Part shown: positions 32,923 to 42,340 of the stretch, one piece after another
Position numbering within the stretch: the stretch's first letter is position 1
Layout of the letters: each line of letters starts with the position of its first letter
Assembly (NCBI GenBank): GCA_904501755.1
Contig: CAJGBV010000009.1
Coordinates: forward strand, 1-64,000
DNA: 64,000 nt
Source of the DNA: Clostridiaceae bacterium
Lineage (GTDB): Bacteria; Bacillota; Clostridia; Oscillospirales; Acutalibacteraceae
Direction: 5' to 3'
The notes under the pieces: model-generated
Databases searched by the model: none
What the model saw: the letters and a program-made list of their open reading frames with translations, nothing else
Told to the model about the DNA's origin: nothing
Position numbers and translations under genes: made by a program

Positions 32923-35900
32923 ATGGTTTACCGTATTTATGTTGAGAAAAAGGCAGGTCTTGCAGGTGAGGCAGATTCCCTTTTAGGCGATATCCGTTCT
33001 TTCCTCGGAATCAAGACCGCAGACAGTGTCAGAGTTATTAACCGCTATGATGTTGAAAACATTGAGGAAGAGCTTTTCAAACAGTGTATTAATACTGTTT
33101 TCTCCGAACCTCAATTGGATGATACCTTTGAAGAATTGAATTACAACAAGGATGCGTTTGTTTTCGCTGTAGAATATCTCCCGGGTCAGTTTGACCAGAG
33201 AGCCGATTCTGCCGCACAGTGTATTCAGATTATATCAAAAACCGACCGTCCTGATGTACGTACAGCAAAGGTTTACATTATTGAAGGAAACTTAAACGAT
33301 GAAGAAAGAGCTGCTATAAAGAAGCACCTTATCAACCCTGTTGAAAGCAGAGAGGCTTCCCTTTCCTCTGTTTCAACTCTTAAGAGAGAATATGACATCC
33401 CCACAACTGTTAAGACCCTTGAGGGCTTTAATGCTCTTGATGAAAACGGACTTATGGAGTTCCTTAAAAATCAAGGTCTTGCTATGGACCTTGATGACCT
33501 TAAATTCTGTCAGAGCTATTTTAAAAGCGAGGACAGGGACCCAACTATCACCGAAATCAAGATGATAGATACATACTGGTCTGACCATTGCCGTCACACC
33601 ACATTCCTCACGACTATTGATAATGCTGAGTTTGAAGATGAATTACTTCAGAAAACCTATGAAGAATATCTACAGGTAAGAAAAGAGCTTAATAGAACAA
33701 AGCCCATAAATCTTATGGACATCGGTACTATTGCCGCTAAATACCTAAAAAAACAGGGCAAACTCGACCGTCTTGATGAATCAGAAGAAATCAACGCTTG
33801 TACTGTTAAAATTGATGTTACAATAGACGGTAAAAAAGAGCCATGGCTTCTTCTATTTAAAAACGAAACCCACAATCATCCCACCGAAATTGAACCCTTT
33901 GGCGGTGCCGCTACCTGTATAGGCGGTGCAATACGCGACCCATTATCAGGCAGAAGCTATGTTTATGCCGCTATGCGTGTTACCGGTGCAGGTAATCCTC
34001 TTGCCAGCCGTAAGGACACCATTCAGGGCAAACTCCCACAAAGAAAAATTGTTACAACTGCTGCTGCAGGTTATAGCTCATACGGTAATCAGATTGGTCT
34101 TGCTACAGGTCAAGTTGATGAAATTTACCACGATGGCTATACTGCAAAGCGTATGGAAATCGGTGCTGTTGTTGGTGCCGCACCAGAGGAGAATGTAAGA
34201 CGCGAAGTGCCTAATGATGGCGACATCATTATTCTTCTTGGCGGAAGAACAGGCAGAGATGGTTGCGGCGGTGCTACAGGCTCTTCTAAATCTCACACTG
34301 TTGAATCTCTTGAGAGCTGCGGTGCTGAGGTACAGAAAGGTAACGCTCCCGAAGAAAGAAAATTACAGCGTCTTTTCAGAAGAAAGGATGCAACCCGTCT
34401 TATTAAGCGTTGTAACGACTTTGGTGCAGGCGGTGTTTCGGTTGCTATCGGTGAGCTTGCTGACGGAATTGAAATCAATCTTAATGCTGTGCCTAAAAAG
34501 TATGATGGTCTTGACGGCACTGAACTTGCTATCAGTGAGTCACAGGAAAGAATGGCTGTTGTAGTTGAAAAGGAAAATGTTGATAAATTCATTGCTCTTG
34601 CAAACGAAGAAAACCTTGAAGCAACCGTTGTTGCTACTGTTAAGGCAGACCCAAGACTTGTTATGTACTGGAACGGCAAGGATATTGTTAATATCAGCAG
34701 AGAATTCCTTAATTCCAACGGAGCAGAAAAGCATATTGATATTGCTCCTGCAAAAATAGAAAGCTTTGATAAAGAAATAGTAGGTAGCTTTAAAGAAAAT
34801 TACGAGAAACTTGCTACTGACCTTAATATCTGTTCCAAACGTGGTCTTAGTGAGCGTTTTGATTCAACCATTGGTGCTAATACTGTTCTTATGCCATTTG
34901 GCGGAAAGTATCAGCAGACTCCTATTCAGGCTATGGTACACAAGGTTGCGGTTGAAAAAGCACATACCGACACCTGTTCTCTTATGGCTTGGGGCTATAA
35001 CCCATTCATAACCGAAAAGAGTCCATATCACGGAGCTTATATGGCTGTTGTTGAGTCTGTTTGTAAGCTTATTGCTACAGGTGCCTCATTTAATGAAGTT
35101 TATCTTACATTCCAGGAATATTTTGAGCGTCCCGGGAAGGATTCAAAGCGTTGGGGCAAACCTCTTGCTGCACTGCTTGGTGCATTTAAAGCACAAAAAG
35201 AGCTTGGTATTGCCGCTATAGGCGGTAAGGACTCTATGAGTGGTACCTTTGAGCATATTGATGTTCCCCCTACCCTCGTTTCCTTTGCAGTAACTACCGA
35301 GCCTGTTTGCAACATTGTTTCTCCTGAATTTAAAAAGGCAGGAAGCAAGGTTGTACTTCTTACCTGTGATTATGACGAGAATGGACTTCCCGTTACCGAT
35401 TCTCTCATTAACCTTTTTGCTACTGTTCACTCCCTTGTGAAAGATGGTAAAGCAAAGGCAATTTATACACCCACAATAGGCGGTATTGCTGAAGCTGTTA
35501 TGAAGATGGCTATAGGTAATAAGATTGGCTTTAAGTATGCTGATAACCTTACTGTTGATGATATATTCGGTTATAACTACGCTTCCTTTATTGTAGAACT
35601 TAGTGATGATACTCAAATCGGTAAAACAATCGGATATACTACTAATGAAGCTAAGCTTATTCTCGGCAACGAGGAAATCGACCTTACTTTACTTCAGAAC
35701 AGTTATGAAGAGGTGCTTGAAAAGGTTTATCCCTGCAACATTGACCACAAAACCGCTAATCCTGAAAAAATTTCTTTCTCTGCCAAGGAATATATAAAGC
35801 CTAAGTTCAGCGTTGCTAAGCCCAAGGTGCTTATTCCTGTATTCCCCGGTACCAACTGTGAATATGATACTGCAAAAGCTCTGCTTACAGCAGGGGCTGA

Positions 35901-36615
35901 GCCTGAAATTTTCGTAATTAACAATCTTTCTGCACAGAGTGTTGCCGAAAGCGTTGATACCTTTGCAAAGAAAATGAAAGACGCTCAGATTGTATTCATC
36001 CCAGGCGGTTTCTCAGGCGGCGACGAGCCCGACGGTTCAGGTAAATTCATTACCGCATTCTTTAGAAATCCTGCTATTAAAGAACAGGTTAACGAGCTCC
36101 TTAAAAATCGCGATGGTCTTATGGCAGGTATCTGTAACGGCTTCCAGGCTCTTGTAAAGCTTGGTCTTGTTCCCTTCGGTGAGATTATTGATACCGACGA
36201 AACCTGTCCTACTCTTACCTACAATACCATCGGCAGACACCAATCCCGTCTTGTTCAGACAAGAATTGCTTCCAATAAATCCCCCTGGCTTATGGAAACA
36301 AAGGTTGATGATATCTACACCGTTGCTATTTCTCACGGTGAGGGTCGCTTCCTTGTAAGCGATGAATTGGCAGCAAAACTTGCTACCAACGGTCAAATTG
36401 CTACTCAGTATGTTGACCTTGCAGGTAATCCCACCAGTGACATTCGCTTCAATCCCAACAATTCCTGCTTTGCTATTGAGGGTATTACAAGTCCTGACGG
36501 CAGAGTAATAGGTAAAATGGGACACAGCGAAAGAATCGGTGACGGACTTTATAAAAACGTTGACGGAAAATATGATATGGGTATGTTCCGCAGCGCTGTT
36601 AAATACTTTAAATAA
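32923..36615 (+). CDS. purL: Phosphoribosylformylglycinamidine synthase, single chain
   Basis: 1230 residues from the ATG at 32923 (AGGATGG 7 nt upstream; a TTG two codons earlier is less likely). Large PurL form with synthetase and glutaminase in one chain. The linker and first half include SDHCRHTTFLT and ETHNHPTEIEPFGGAATCIGG; a central FGAM-synthase repeat has GGKDSMSGTFE; the C-terminal glutaminase has FPGTNCEYDTAKAL, the nucleophile in AGICNGFQALVKLGL, and a closing His/Glu in SHGEGRF. It converts FGAR and glutamine to FGAM. No separate purQ or purS is therefore needed. Confidence 0.95.
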   Translation: MVYRIYVEKKAGLAGEADSLLGDIRSFLGIKTADSVRVINRYDVENIEEELFKQCINTVFSEPQLDDTFEELNYNKDAFVFAVEYLPGQFDQRADSAAQCIQIISKTDRPDVRTAKVYIIEGNLNDEERAAIKKHLINPVESREASLSSVSTLKREYDIPTTVKTLEGFNALDENGLMEFLKNQGLAMDLDDLKFCQSYFKSEDRDPTITEIKMIDTYWSDHCRHTTFLTTIDNAEFEDELLQKTYEEYLQVRKELNRTKPINLMDIGTIAAKYLKKQGKLDRLDESEEINACTVKIDVTIDGKKEPWLLLFKNETHNHPTEIEPFGGAATCIGGAIRDPLSGRSYVYAAMRVTGAGNPLASRKDTIQGKLPQRKIVTTAAAGYSSYGNQIGLATGQVDEIYHDGYTAKRMEIGAVVGAAPEENVRREVPNDGDIIILLGGRTGRDGCGGATGSSKSHTVESLESCGAEVQKGNAPEERKLQRLFRRKDATRLIKRCNDFGAGGVSVAIGELADGIEINLNAVPKKYDGLDGTELAISESQERMAVVVEKENVDKFIALANEENLEATVVATVKADPRLVMYWNGKDIVNISREFLNSNGAEKHIDIAPAKIESFDKEIVGSFKENYEKLATDLNICSKRGLSERFDSTIGANTVLMPFGGKYQQTPIQAMVHKVAVEKAHTDTCSLMAWGYNPFITEKSPYHGAYMAVVESVCKLIATGASFNEVYLTFQEYFERPGKDSKRWGKPLAALLGAFKAQKELGIAAIGGKDSMSGTFEHIDVPPTLVSFAVTTEPVCNIVSPEFKKAGSKVVLLTCDYDENGLPVTDSLINLFATVHSLVKDGKAKAIYTPTIGGIAEAVMKMAIGNKIGFKYADNLTVDDIFGYNYASFIVELSDDTQIGKTIGYTTNEAKLILGNEEIDLTLLQNSYEEVLEKVYPCNIDHKTANPEKISFSAKEYIKPKFSVAKPKVLIPVFPGTNCEYDTAKALLTAGAEPEIFVINNLSAQSVAESVDTFAKKMKDAQIVFIPGGFSGGDEPDGSGKFITAFFRNPAIKEQVNELLKNRDGLMAGICNGFQALVKLGLVPFGEIIDTDETCPTLTYNTIGRHQSRLVQTRIASNKSPWLMETKVDDIYTVAISHGEGRFLVSDELAAKLATNGQIATQYVDLAGNPTSDIRFNPNNSCFAIEGITSPDGRVIGKMGHSERIGDGLYKNVDGKYDMGMFRSAVKYFK

Positions 36616-36627
36616 GAGGTGTTTTAA

Positions 36628-38295
36628 ATGAAAAGTGATATTGAAATTGCTCAGGAAGTCGAACTTCGCCCCATAACCGAAATTGCAAAAACTGCAGGTA
36701 TTCCCGATGACAAATTAGAGCAGTACGGTAAATACAAGGCAAAAATCGACCTTTCTCTTTTAAAGGATGAAACAAAAGAAAACGGAAAGCTTATTCTTGT
36801 TACCGCAATTAACCCTACTCCCGCAGGTGAAGGCAAAACAACCACCACAATAGGTCTTGCAGATGCTATGCGTGCTACAGGAAGAAATGTTATGGTTGCT
36901 CTTCGCGAACCCTCTTTAGGTCCTGTTTTTGGTGTAAAGGGCGGTGCCGCAGGCGGTGGATATGCTCAGGTTGTTCCTATGGAGGATATTAATCTCCACT
37001 TTACAGGCGACTTCCACGCAATAGGTGCTGCAAACAATCTTCTTGCCGCAATGCTTGATAATCACATTCATCAGGGAAATGCCCTCGGTATTGATGTAAG
37101 ACGTATTACCTGGAAGAGATGCGTTGATATGAATGACCGTCAGCTTCGTTTTGTCACCGACGGTCTTGGCGGTAAGGTTAATGGTGTACCCAGAGAGGAC
37201 GGCTTTGACATTACTGTTGCAAGTGAAATTATGGCTGTGCTTTGCCTTTCAAATTCTATTACAGATTTAAAGGAAAGGCTCTCCCGAATTATCGTTGGAT
37301 ACACCTATGATGATAAGCCTGTTACTGCAGGTCAGCTTAACGCTCAGGGTGCTATGACTGCTCTTTTAAAAGAAGCATTAAAGCCTAATCTTGTTCAGAC
37401 ACTTGAGGGAACTCCTGCTCTTGTTCACGGTGGACCTTTCGCTAATATTGCACACGGTTGTAACTCTATTATTGCTACCAAGATGGCTATGAAACTCGGA
37501 GATTATGCAATTACTGAGGCAGGATTTGGTGCTGACCTGGGTGCTGAAAAGTTCCTTGACATCAAGTGTCGTTTCGGCGGACTTAAGCCCAGTGCAGTTG
37601 TTTTGGTTGCTACTATCCGTGCTCTTAAGATGAACGGCGGTGTTGCTAAAACAGACCTTAAAGAAGAAAACCTTGATGCTCTTCAGAAAGGTATGCCTAA
37701 CCTTATGCGTCACGCATCTAATATTAAAAATGTATACAAGCTTCCCTGTGTTGTTGCTGTTAACCGCTTCCCCACCGATACAGATGCTGAGGTACAGCTT
37801 GTTATTGATAGCTGTGCAGAACTCGGAATAAAGGCTATTTGCTCGAAGGTTTGCGCTGAAGGCTCTAAGGGTGGTATTGAACTTGCCAATGAGGTTGCTC
37901 GTCTTTGCGAACAGGATAACGATTTCACATTCTGCTATGAAGATAATCTTTCCATTGAGGAAAAAATTAAAGCTATCGTAACCAAAATTTACGGCGGTGA
38001 CAATGTAATATTCGCTCCTGCCGCTAAAAAGGAAATTGCAAAGCTTACCGAGCTTGGTTTCTCAAATATGCCTGTTTGTATGGCTAAAACCCAGTACAGT
38101 TTTTCTGACGATATGACAAAGCTGGGTGCACCTACAGGCTTTGATATTACAGTTCGTAATATTAAGGTAAGTGCCGGTGCAGGTTTCATAGTTGCCCTTA
38201 CAGGTGACATTATGACAATGCCCGGACTTCCAAAGGTTCCCGCTGCTGAAAAGATAGATGTTGACGAAAACGGCATCATAAGCGGTTTGTTCTAA
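36628..38295 (+). CDS. fhs: Formate-tetrahydrofolate ligase
   Basis: 555 residues, full length. It makes 10-formyl-tetrahydrofolate from formate, ATP and tetrahydrofolate. The P-loop region is TPAGEGKTTTTIGLADAM at about 64-81, followed by REPSLGPVFGVKGGAAGGGY. Last gene of the purine operon, 12 nt after purL. Its product feeds both PurN and the AICAR transformylase, which fits the ZTP riboswitch that senses shortage of this cofactor. Confidence 0.95.
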   Translation: MKSDIEIAQEVELRPITEIAKTAGIPDDKLEQYGKYKAKIDLSLLKDETKENGKLILVTAINPTPAGEGKTTTTIGLADAMRATGRNVMVALREPSLGPVFGVKGGAAGGGYAQVVPMEDINLHFTGDFHAIGAANNLLAAMLDNHIHQGNALGIDVRRITWKRCVDMNDRQLRFVTDGLGGKVNGVPREDGFDITVASEIMAVLCLSNSITDLKERLSRIIVGYTYDDKPVTAGQLNAQGAMTALLKEALKPNLVQTLEGTPALVHGGPFANIAHGCNSIIATKMAMKLGDYAITEAGFGADLGAEKFLDIKCRFGGLKPSAVVLVATIRALKMNGGVAKTDLKEENLDALQKGMPNLMRHASNIKNVYKLPCVVAVNRFPTDTDAEVQLVIDSCAELGIKAICSKVCAEGSKGGIELANEVARLCEQDNDFTFCYEDNLSIEEKIKAIVTKIYGGDNVIFAPAAKKEIAKLTELGFSNMPVCMAKTQYSFSDDMTKLGAPTGFDITVRNIKVSAGAGFIVALTGDIMTMPGLPKVPAAEKIDVDENGIISGLF

Positions 38296-38313
38296 TAATT
38301 ATAAATATATGTC

Positions 38314-38345
38314 AAACCCCCTGAATTTTTGATTTCAGGGGGTTT
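38314..38345. terminator. Terminator between convergent fhs and DUF6512 gene
   Basis: AAACCCCCTGAA (38314-38325) pairs with TTCAGGGGGTTT (38334-38345). Works in both directions. Confidence 0.85.
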
Positions 38346-38347
38346 AA

Positions 38348-38866
38348 TTATGGTTCCTTAAACAGACCTATGGGTAATGGATTATAGGTCAGCACAGAAA
38401 ATAATACTATCATTATAAAAAGGACTATAGCAGAAATAATATTACTGTTTTGGGGTGGATTAAAATAACTCTGAATCATTAGTTCGGTGAGCAAAAATGT
38501 TATAATAACGCCAAGTACAAATATTCCTATATTAATAACAGATATATCCTTTTTGCCTATAATTCCCGAAAGTGTATAAAATGCAACAACTATCCACAGC
38601 ATACCAACAAGCAGTGACAGTGTACGGGAAAGCAAAAACGAGTTATTGCTTCTTTCACATTTAAACCATTCTACAGCCGTAAAAATAACCACAGGATAAA
38701 ATAGCAGCTTCAGATGTTCCCATGTACTTTCATTAACGGCAGAAACATATCCCAGAAGCTTATTATTCCCACTCCATTCATAAACAAAATGAAGCAAAAC
38801 ACCAAGCAATACGCAGAAAGCTATTCCGCCTATCATCCAATATTTTTTATTACACAAAAACGGCAC
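38348..38866 (-). CDS. DUF6512-type membrane protein
   Basis: 172 residues with about five membrane segments. The region LLHFVYEWSGNNKLLG then VSAVNESTWEHLKLLFYPV is typical of a Firmicutes membrane family I recall as DUF6512; function unknown. The GTG start at 38866 keeps the conserved N-terminus (KKYW before the first helix) but sits inside the terminator hairpin of the upstream gene, with AGGAAGAGG immediately before it. An internal ATG at about 38836 is the alternative. Confidence 0.6.
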   Translation of the reverse strand: MPFLCNKKYWMIGGIAFCVLLGVLLHFVYEWSGNNKLLGYVSAVNESTWEHLKLLFYPVVIFTAVEWFKCERSNNSFLLSRTLSLLVGMLWIVVAFYTLSGIIGKKDISVINIGIFVLGVIITFLLTELMIQSYFNPPQNSNIISAIVLFIMIVLFSVLTYNPLPIGLFKEP

Positions 38867-38897
38867 CCTCTTCCTAAGAAGAGTATATGCCGTTTTT
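38856..38897 (-). terminator. Two-part hairpin overlapping the next start codon
   Basis: AAAAACGGCA (38856-38865) pairs with TGCCGTTTTT (38888-38897), enclosing an inner stem CTCTTC/GAAGAG (38868-38873 with 38878-38883). It terminates the oxidoreductase gene, but the GTG of the next gene lies in its second arm. Confidence 0.7.
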
Positions 38898-38903
38898 ACT
38901 ATT

Positions 38904-39893
38904 TTAATTATTAAATTTTATATCCGCCTGCATACGCATAGCTTCCATAACCGCACAAACGGTGTGAGAAAGCTCTCTCATTTCCTGATATTCGTATTTT
39001 GTATCATTACGCTCTGTTATATATCTATAAAAATCCTTTGCCTCATAACTCATAGATTCTTCTTTTGACATAATACCTACAAGCTTTTCCTCCTGTGAGT
39101 CAGCGGTTAAATATATGTCGTCATATTTCGAAATATGACCTATACTGATTTTTCCGTTATCACCAAGTATTTCACTTGGTAAATCACTCTGACAGGTTTT
39201 AGAAGAAATTATGGACACTAAGAGGTCATTGTACTTAAATATGGCTGAAACAGCAGCATCACTTCCGTTTTCAAGGAACGAAGCCTGAGTAATTACTGTA
39301 TCGGGAATTCCAAAAAGGTCAATAGCGGGATAGACACAGTATATACCTAAATCCATAAGGGTTCCCGTTGCAAAGGCAGGATTGAAAATGTTTGGATTTT
39401 TACCCGAAATATAATCCTGATATTTACTGGAAAGCTGACTGAACTCAAACCGACAGCCTCTGATTTTGCCAATTTTATCCACAGCCTCTTTTAAAATTTT
39501 TCTTGCAGGAAGATGCATACCGATTATAGCTTCCATAACAACAACATTATTTTTATCGGCAGCGTTTGAAAGCTTTAAAAACTCTTCCTCAGTAATAACT
39601 ATAGGCTTTTCTACTATTACATGTTTACCGGAACTGACCATAAGCATTGCCTGTTCAAAATGCAAAGAATTGGGACTTGCTATATAAACAGCGTCAATTT
39701 CCTTACAATCAGCAAGCTTTTTAAGATTATCAAAAACCTGAGCCTGTTTTCCGATTTCTTTTAAAAATTCCTCTCCTCTTTCTCTGCTTCTGGAATAAAC
39801 CGCCTCAAGAGAAAAGCAATCACCAAGCAGGTCAAGTCCGCCTATGAATGAACGAGTTATCCAGCTTGTTCCAATAGTTGCAATACGTATCAT
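38904..39893 (-). CDS. Gfo/Idh/MocA family oxidoreductase
   Basis: 329 residues. An N-terminal Rossmann fold (IATIGTSWITRSFIGGL, a variant of the GXGXXG motif, then DAVYIASPNSLHFEQA and the hallmark EKP in HVIVEKPIV) and a C-terminal strand-rich substrate domain (GTLMDLGIYCVYPAIDLFG). NAD(P)-dependent oxidation or reduction of a sugar or cyclitol is expected; the substrate is unknown. AAAGGAT precedes the ATG. Confidence 0.87.
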   Translation of the reverse strand: MIRIATIGTSWITRSFIGGLDLLGDCFSLEAVYSRSRERGEEFLKEIGKQAQVFDNLKKLADCKEIDAVYIASPNSLHFEQAMLMVSSGKHVIVEKPIVITEEEFLKLSNAADKNNVVVMEAIIGMHLPARKILKEAVDKIGKIRGCRFEFSQLSSKYQDYISGKNPNIFNPAFATGTLMDLGIYCVYPAIDLFGIPDTVITQASFLENGSDAAVSAIFKYNDLLVSIISSKTCQSDLPSEILGDNGKISIGHISKYDDIYLTADSQEEKLVGIMSKEESMSYEAKDFYRYITERNDTKYEYQEMRELSHTVCAVMEAMRMQADIKFNN

Positions 39894-39917
39894 TAAGGGT
39901 TATCCTTTCGTATAATT

Positions 39918-39944
39918 AAAGCCGACTGTTTAGGTCGGCTTTTT
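39918..39944. terminator. Terminator between secF and oxidoreductase gene
   Basis: AAAGCCGAC pairs with GTCGGCTTT around a 7-nt loop. T-rich ends on both strands. It ends the secDF transcript. Confidence 0.75.
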
Positions 39945-39948
39945 AAAA

Positions 39949-40887
39949 TTATTTTTTCTTTGCGCTTAATTTGTTTTTCCAGATAACCCATAAAGGTGTG
40001 GAAACAAACAGCGAGGAGATACATCCCGAAACAAGACCGAATACCATCGGAATTGCGAAGGTGCGAAGTGAAGTAAGTCCGAAGATTTCAGCAACAACTA
40101 TAATGGTTACAACTGCAACAACAGTAGTGGTGGTTGTAACGATATTTCTTGCAAGAACACTGTTAAGGCTTAAGTTCACAACATCATAAAGCTTCATATC
40201 GGGATTATACTTTTTGTTTTCTCTTACAGAGTCATATATAACTATGGTATCGTTAAGAGAATAACCGAAGATAGTAAGCACAACAGCGATATAGTTCATA
40301 TCTATCTGCAAACGGAAGATTACACAGGCGATAAAAGAAATCACAACGTCAAGAACAAGAGCAACAAGCGCTGTAAGAGCAGCGGTAACACCGCCGATTT
40401 TACGGAATCTTACTCCTACGTAAACAACAACCAGCGCTGCAACAACCAATACAGCAGCAAGGGCCTTTAAGAAAAAGGAACCTGCAAGGGTTGCATTTAC
40501 AGAGGTAGAACTGTAAAGTGATATATCGTTGTCAGGATATTTTTCCTGAAGCTTCTTAGAAAGTGCTTCCTGATTTTCTGTGGTTACAGCCTCGTTTTTA
40601 GCAAGAGTAACAGTAACAGTATAAGTGTTACCTGCAATAGAAGAACCCTTTGAAACGGTGGATTCAGCTCCGAAAACCTCGGTAACAACAGCTTTTACAT
40701 CATCAGCATTAATATCGGCAACCTTATCAGAATAGGTGTAATCATAAGTGATTACAGTACCACCCTTAAAGTTTGTATCCAGTTTAACACCAAAGATAAC
40801 ACCGATTATAATACCAACAAGAGCAAGTGCTGCATATACAATAAGCACCCATTTAAGAGGTTTATTAAAATCAAAATTCTTATTCAT
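39949..40887 (-). CDS. secF: Protein translocase subunit SecF
   Basis: 312 residues from the ATG at 40887 (GGAGG 8 nt upstream). Six membrane helices with a large extracytoplasmic loop after the first. DTNFKGGTVITYDY at the N-terminus and VVLTIFGYSLNDTIVIYDSVREN are the family blocks. With SecD it uses the proton gradient to help pull proteins through SecYEG. It overlaps the secD end by 8 nt. Confidence 0.93.
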   Translation of the reverse strand: MNKNFDFNKPLKWVLIVYAALALVGIIIGVIFGVKLDTNFKGGTVITYDYTYSDKVADINADDVKAVVTEVFGAESTVSKGSSIAGNTYTVTVTLAKNEAVTTENQEALSKKLQEKYPDNDISLYSSTSVNATLAGSFFLKALAAVLVVAALVVVYVGVRFRKIGGVTAALTALVALVLDVVISFIACVIFRLQIDMNYIAVVLTIFGYSLNDTIVIYDSVRENKKYNPDMKLYDVVNLSLNSVLARNIVTTTTTVVAVVTIIVVAEIFGLTSLRTFAIPMVFGLVSGCISSLFVSTPLWVIWKNKLSAKKK

Positions 40888-42256
40888 CTTTACTACCTCC
40901 ATAAAGCCAAGGCTTACGCAGGCACTTAAACTGCGAAACGCTTCTGAGCATAAGCTTAGAGCTTACAACGCCCATAATAAGATTGAAGATAACACCTATT
41001 AAAAGTGTAAATCCAAAGGAATAAATAGAACCTGCAATAGAAGCACCAAATATAAGTGAGAATAACTTATAGATTATAAATCCGTCAGTACCGAAGGCAC
41101 CCATAAGAACGAAGGCAACAATAAGTATGGTAACATTACCGTCAATAATTGCGCTGAGTGAGTTCTTAAAGCCTGCGTCTATAGAGCCGTCTATTGTCTT
41201 TCCGTTTTTAAATTCCTGACGGATACGCTCGGCAGCGATAACGTTACAGTCAACACCTACACCGATAGAAAGAATAATACCTGCAATACCGGGTATGGTA
41301 AGCGTAAAGCTGTTAAGACCTGGGAAGAAGCCGGAAATTGCGGCAATAGAACCTGCCAACTGTCCAAGAAGTGCTATTGAAGCAATTACACCGTTAAGAC
41401 GGTAGCGCACTATCATAAGAATACAGATAATACCGAAGGCAATAGCACCTGCAATAAGCATTGCTTTAAGTGCATTTTCACCAAGAGAAGGAGAAACAAT
41501 AGAAAGCTTACTATTGTCAACGCTTAATGCGAATGGAAGTGAACCTGCATTGATTTTATCTGCAAGCTCCTGAGCCTCATCAGCATCAGCCATACCTGTT
41601 ATAATCGCCTGTCCGCCTGTAATCTGCTCATTAACAGTAGGCGCAGTAATAACATTTCCATCCATAGAAATAGCAATCTGTCCCTTGCTGGAGGCAAGCT
41701 CCTTAGTTGCATTTGAGAACAGGTCAGCCGCAGTACTGTCAAGCTCGAGAGCTACTATGTAACCATTTTGCTCGTCATAAGCAGGGGTTGCCTTGGTTAC
41801 ATGGTCACCTTTGAAAATAACTGCATCCTCACTATAGGAAGCACCCTTACAGAAGGTGAGTTCAGCTGTTTCACCAAGAGCCGCAACTGCAGCAGCAGGA
41901 TCCATATCAGTATCATCTGCTTCCCAAGGGAAACGAACAACTATCTGATGATTTTCCTTATCGGTATAAATTTCATAGTCCGTGATATTCTGACTAACCA
42001 TTCTTGTGTCGATAATTGCCTGTGCAGCATCCATATCCTCGTCGGTAATTTCCGACTTAGCAATATCAGGAGTAAACACAGCTTCAACACCGCCGCGGAT
42101 ATCAATACCCCAACGGATATCCTCTGCACCCTTAATGTAAACATTACGGGTATCACCATGCCAATTCTCGATTCCGAAGAAAGCGGTATAGGTCAGAAGA
42201 AGAATAAGCGCAAGTACAATAAAGAATGTACTCTTGCGTGCTTTTTTGTTCCTCAT
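40880..42256 (-). CDS. secD: Protein translocase subunit SecD
   Basis: 458 residues. One N-terminal helix, a periplasmic-type domain (IRWGIDIRGGVEAVFTPD, then the P1 part), and five C-terminal helices with PGIAGIILSIGVGVDCNVIAAERIRQE. TGGQAIITGMADADEAQELA is a further signature. SecD works with SecF in a complex. GGAGG lies 8 nt before the ATG. Confidence 0.93.
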   Translation of the reverse strand: MRNKKARKSTFFIVLALILLLTYTAFFGIENWHGDTRNVYIKGAEDIRWGIDIRGGVEAVFTPDIAKSEITDEDMDAAQAIIDTRMVSQNITDYEIYTDKENHQIVVRFPWEADDTDMDPAAAVAALGETAELTFCKGASYSEDAVIFKGDHVTKATPAYDEQNGYIVALELDSTAADLFSNATKELASSKGQIAISMDGNVITAPTVNEQITGGQAIITGMADADEAQELADKINAGSLPFALSVDNSKLSIVSPSLGENALKAMLIAGAIAFGIICILMIVRYRLNGVIASIALLGQLAGSIAAISGFFPGLNSFTLTIPGIAGIILSIGVGVDCNVIAAERIRQEFKNGKTIDGSIDAGFKNSLSAIIDGNVTILIVAFVLMGAFGTDGFIIYKLFSLIFGASIAGSIYSFGFTLLIGVIFNLIMGVVSSKLMLRSVSQFKCLRKPWLYGGSKDE

Positions 42257-42340
42257 TACAAGTCCTCCACTTTTTTTAATTTAATATATTAATTATAAGA
42301 TTTTCAGTAACAAAAGTCAATTAATAAATCTTAAATATAT

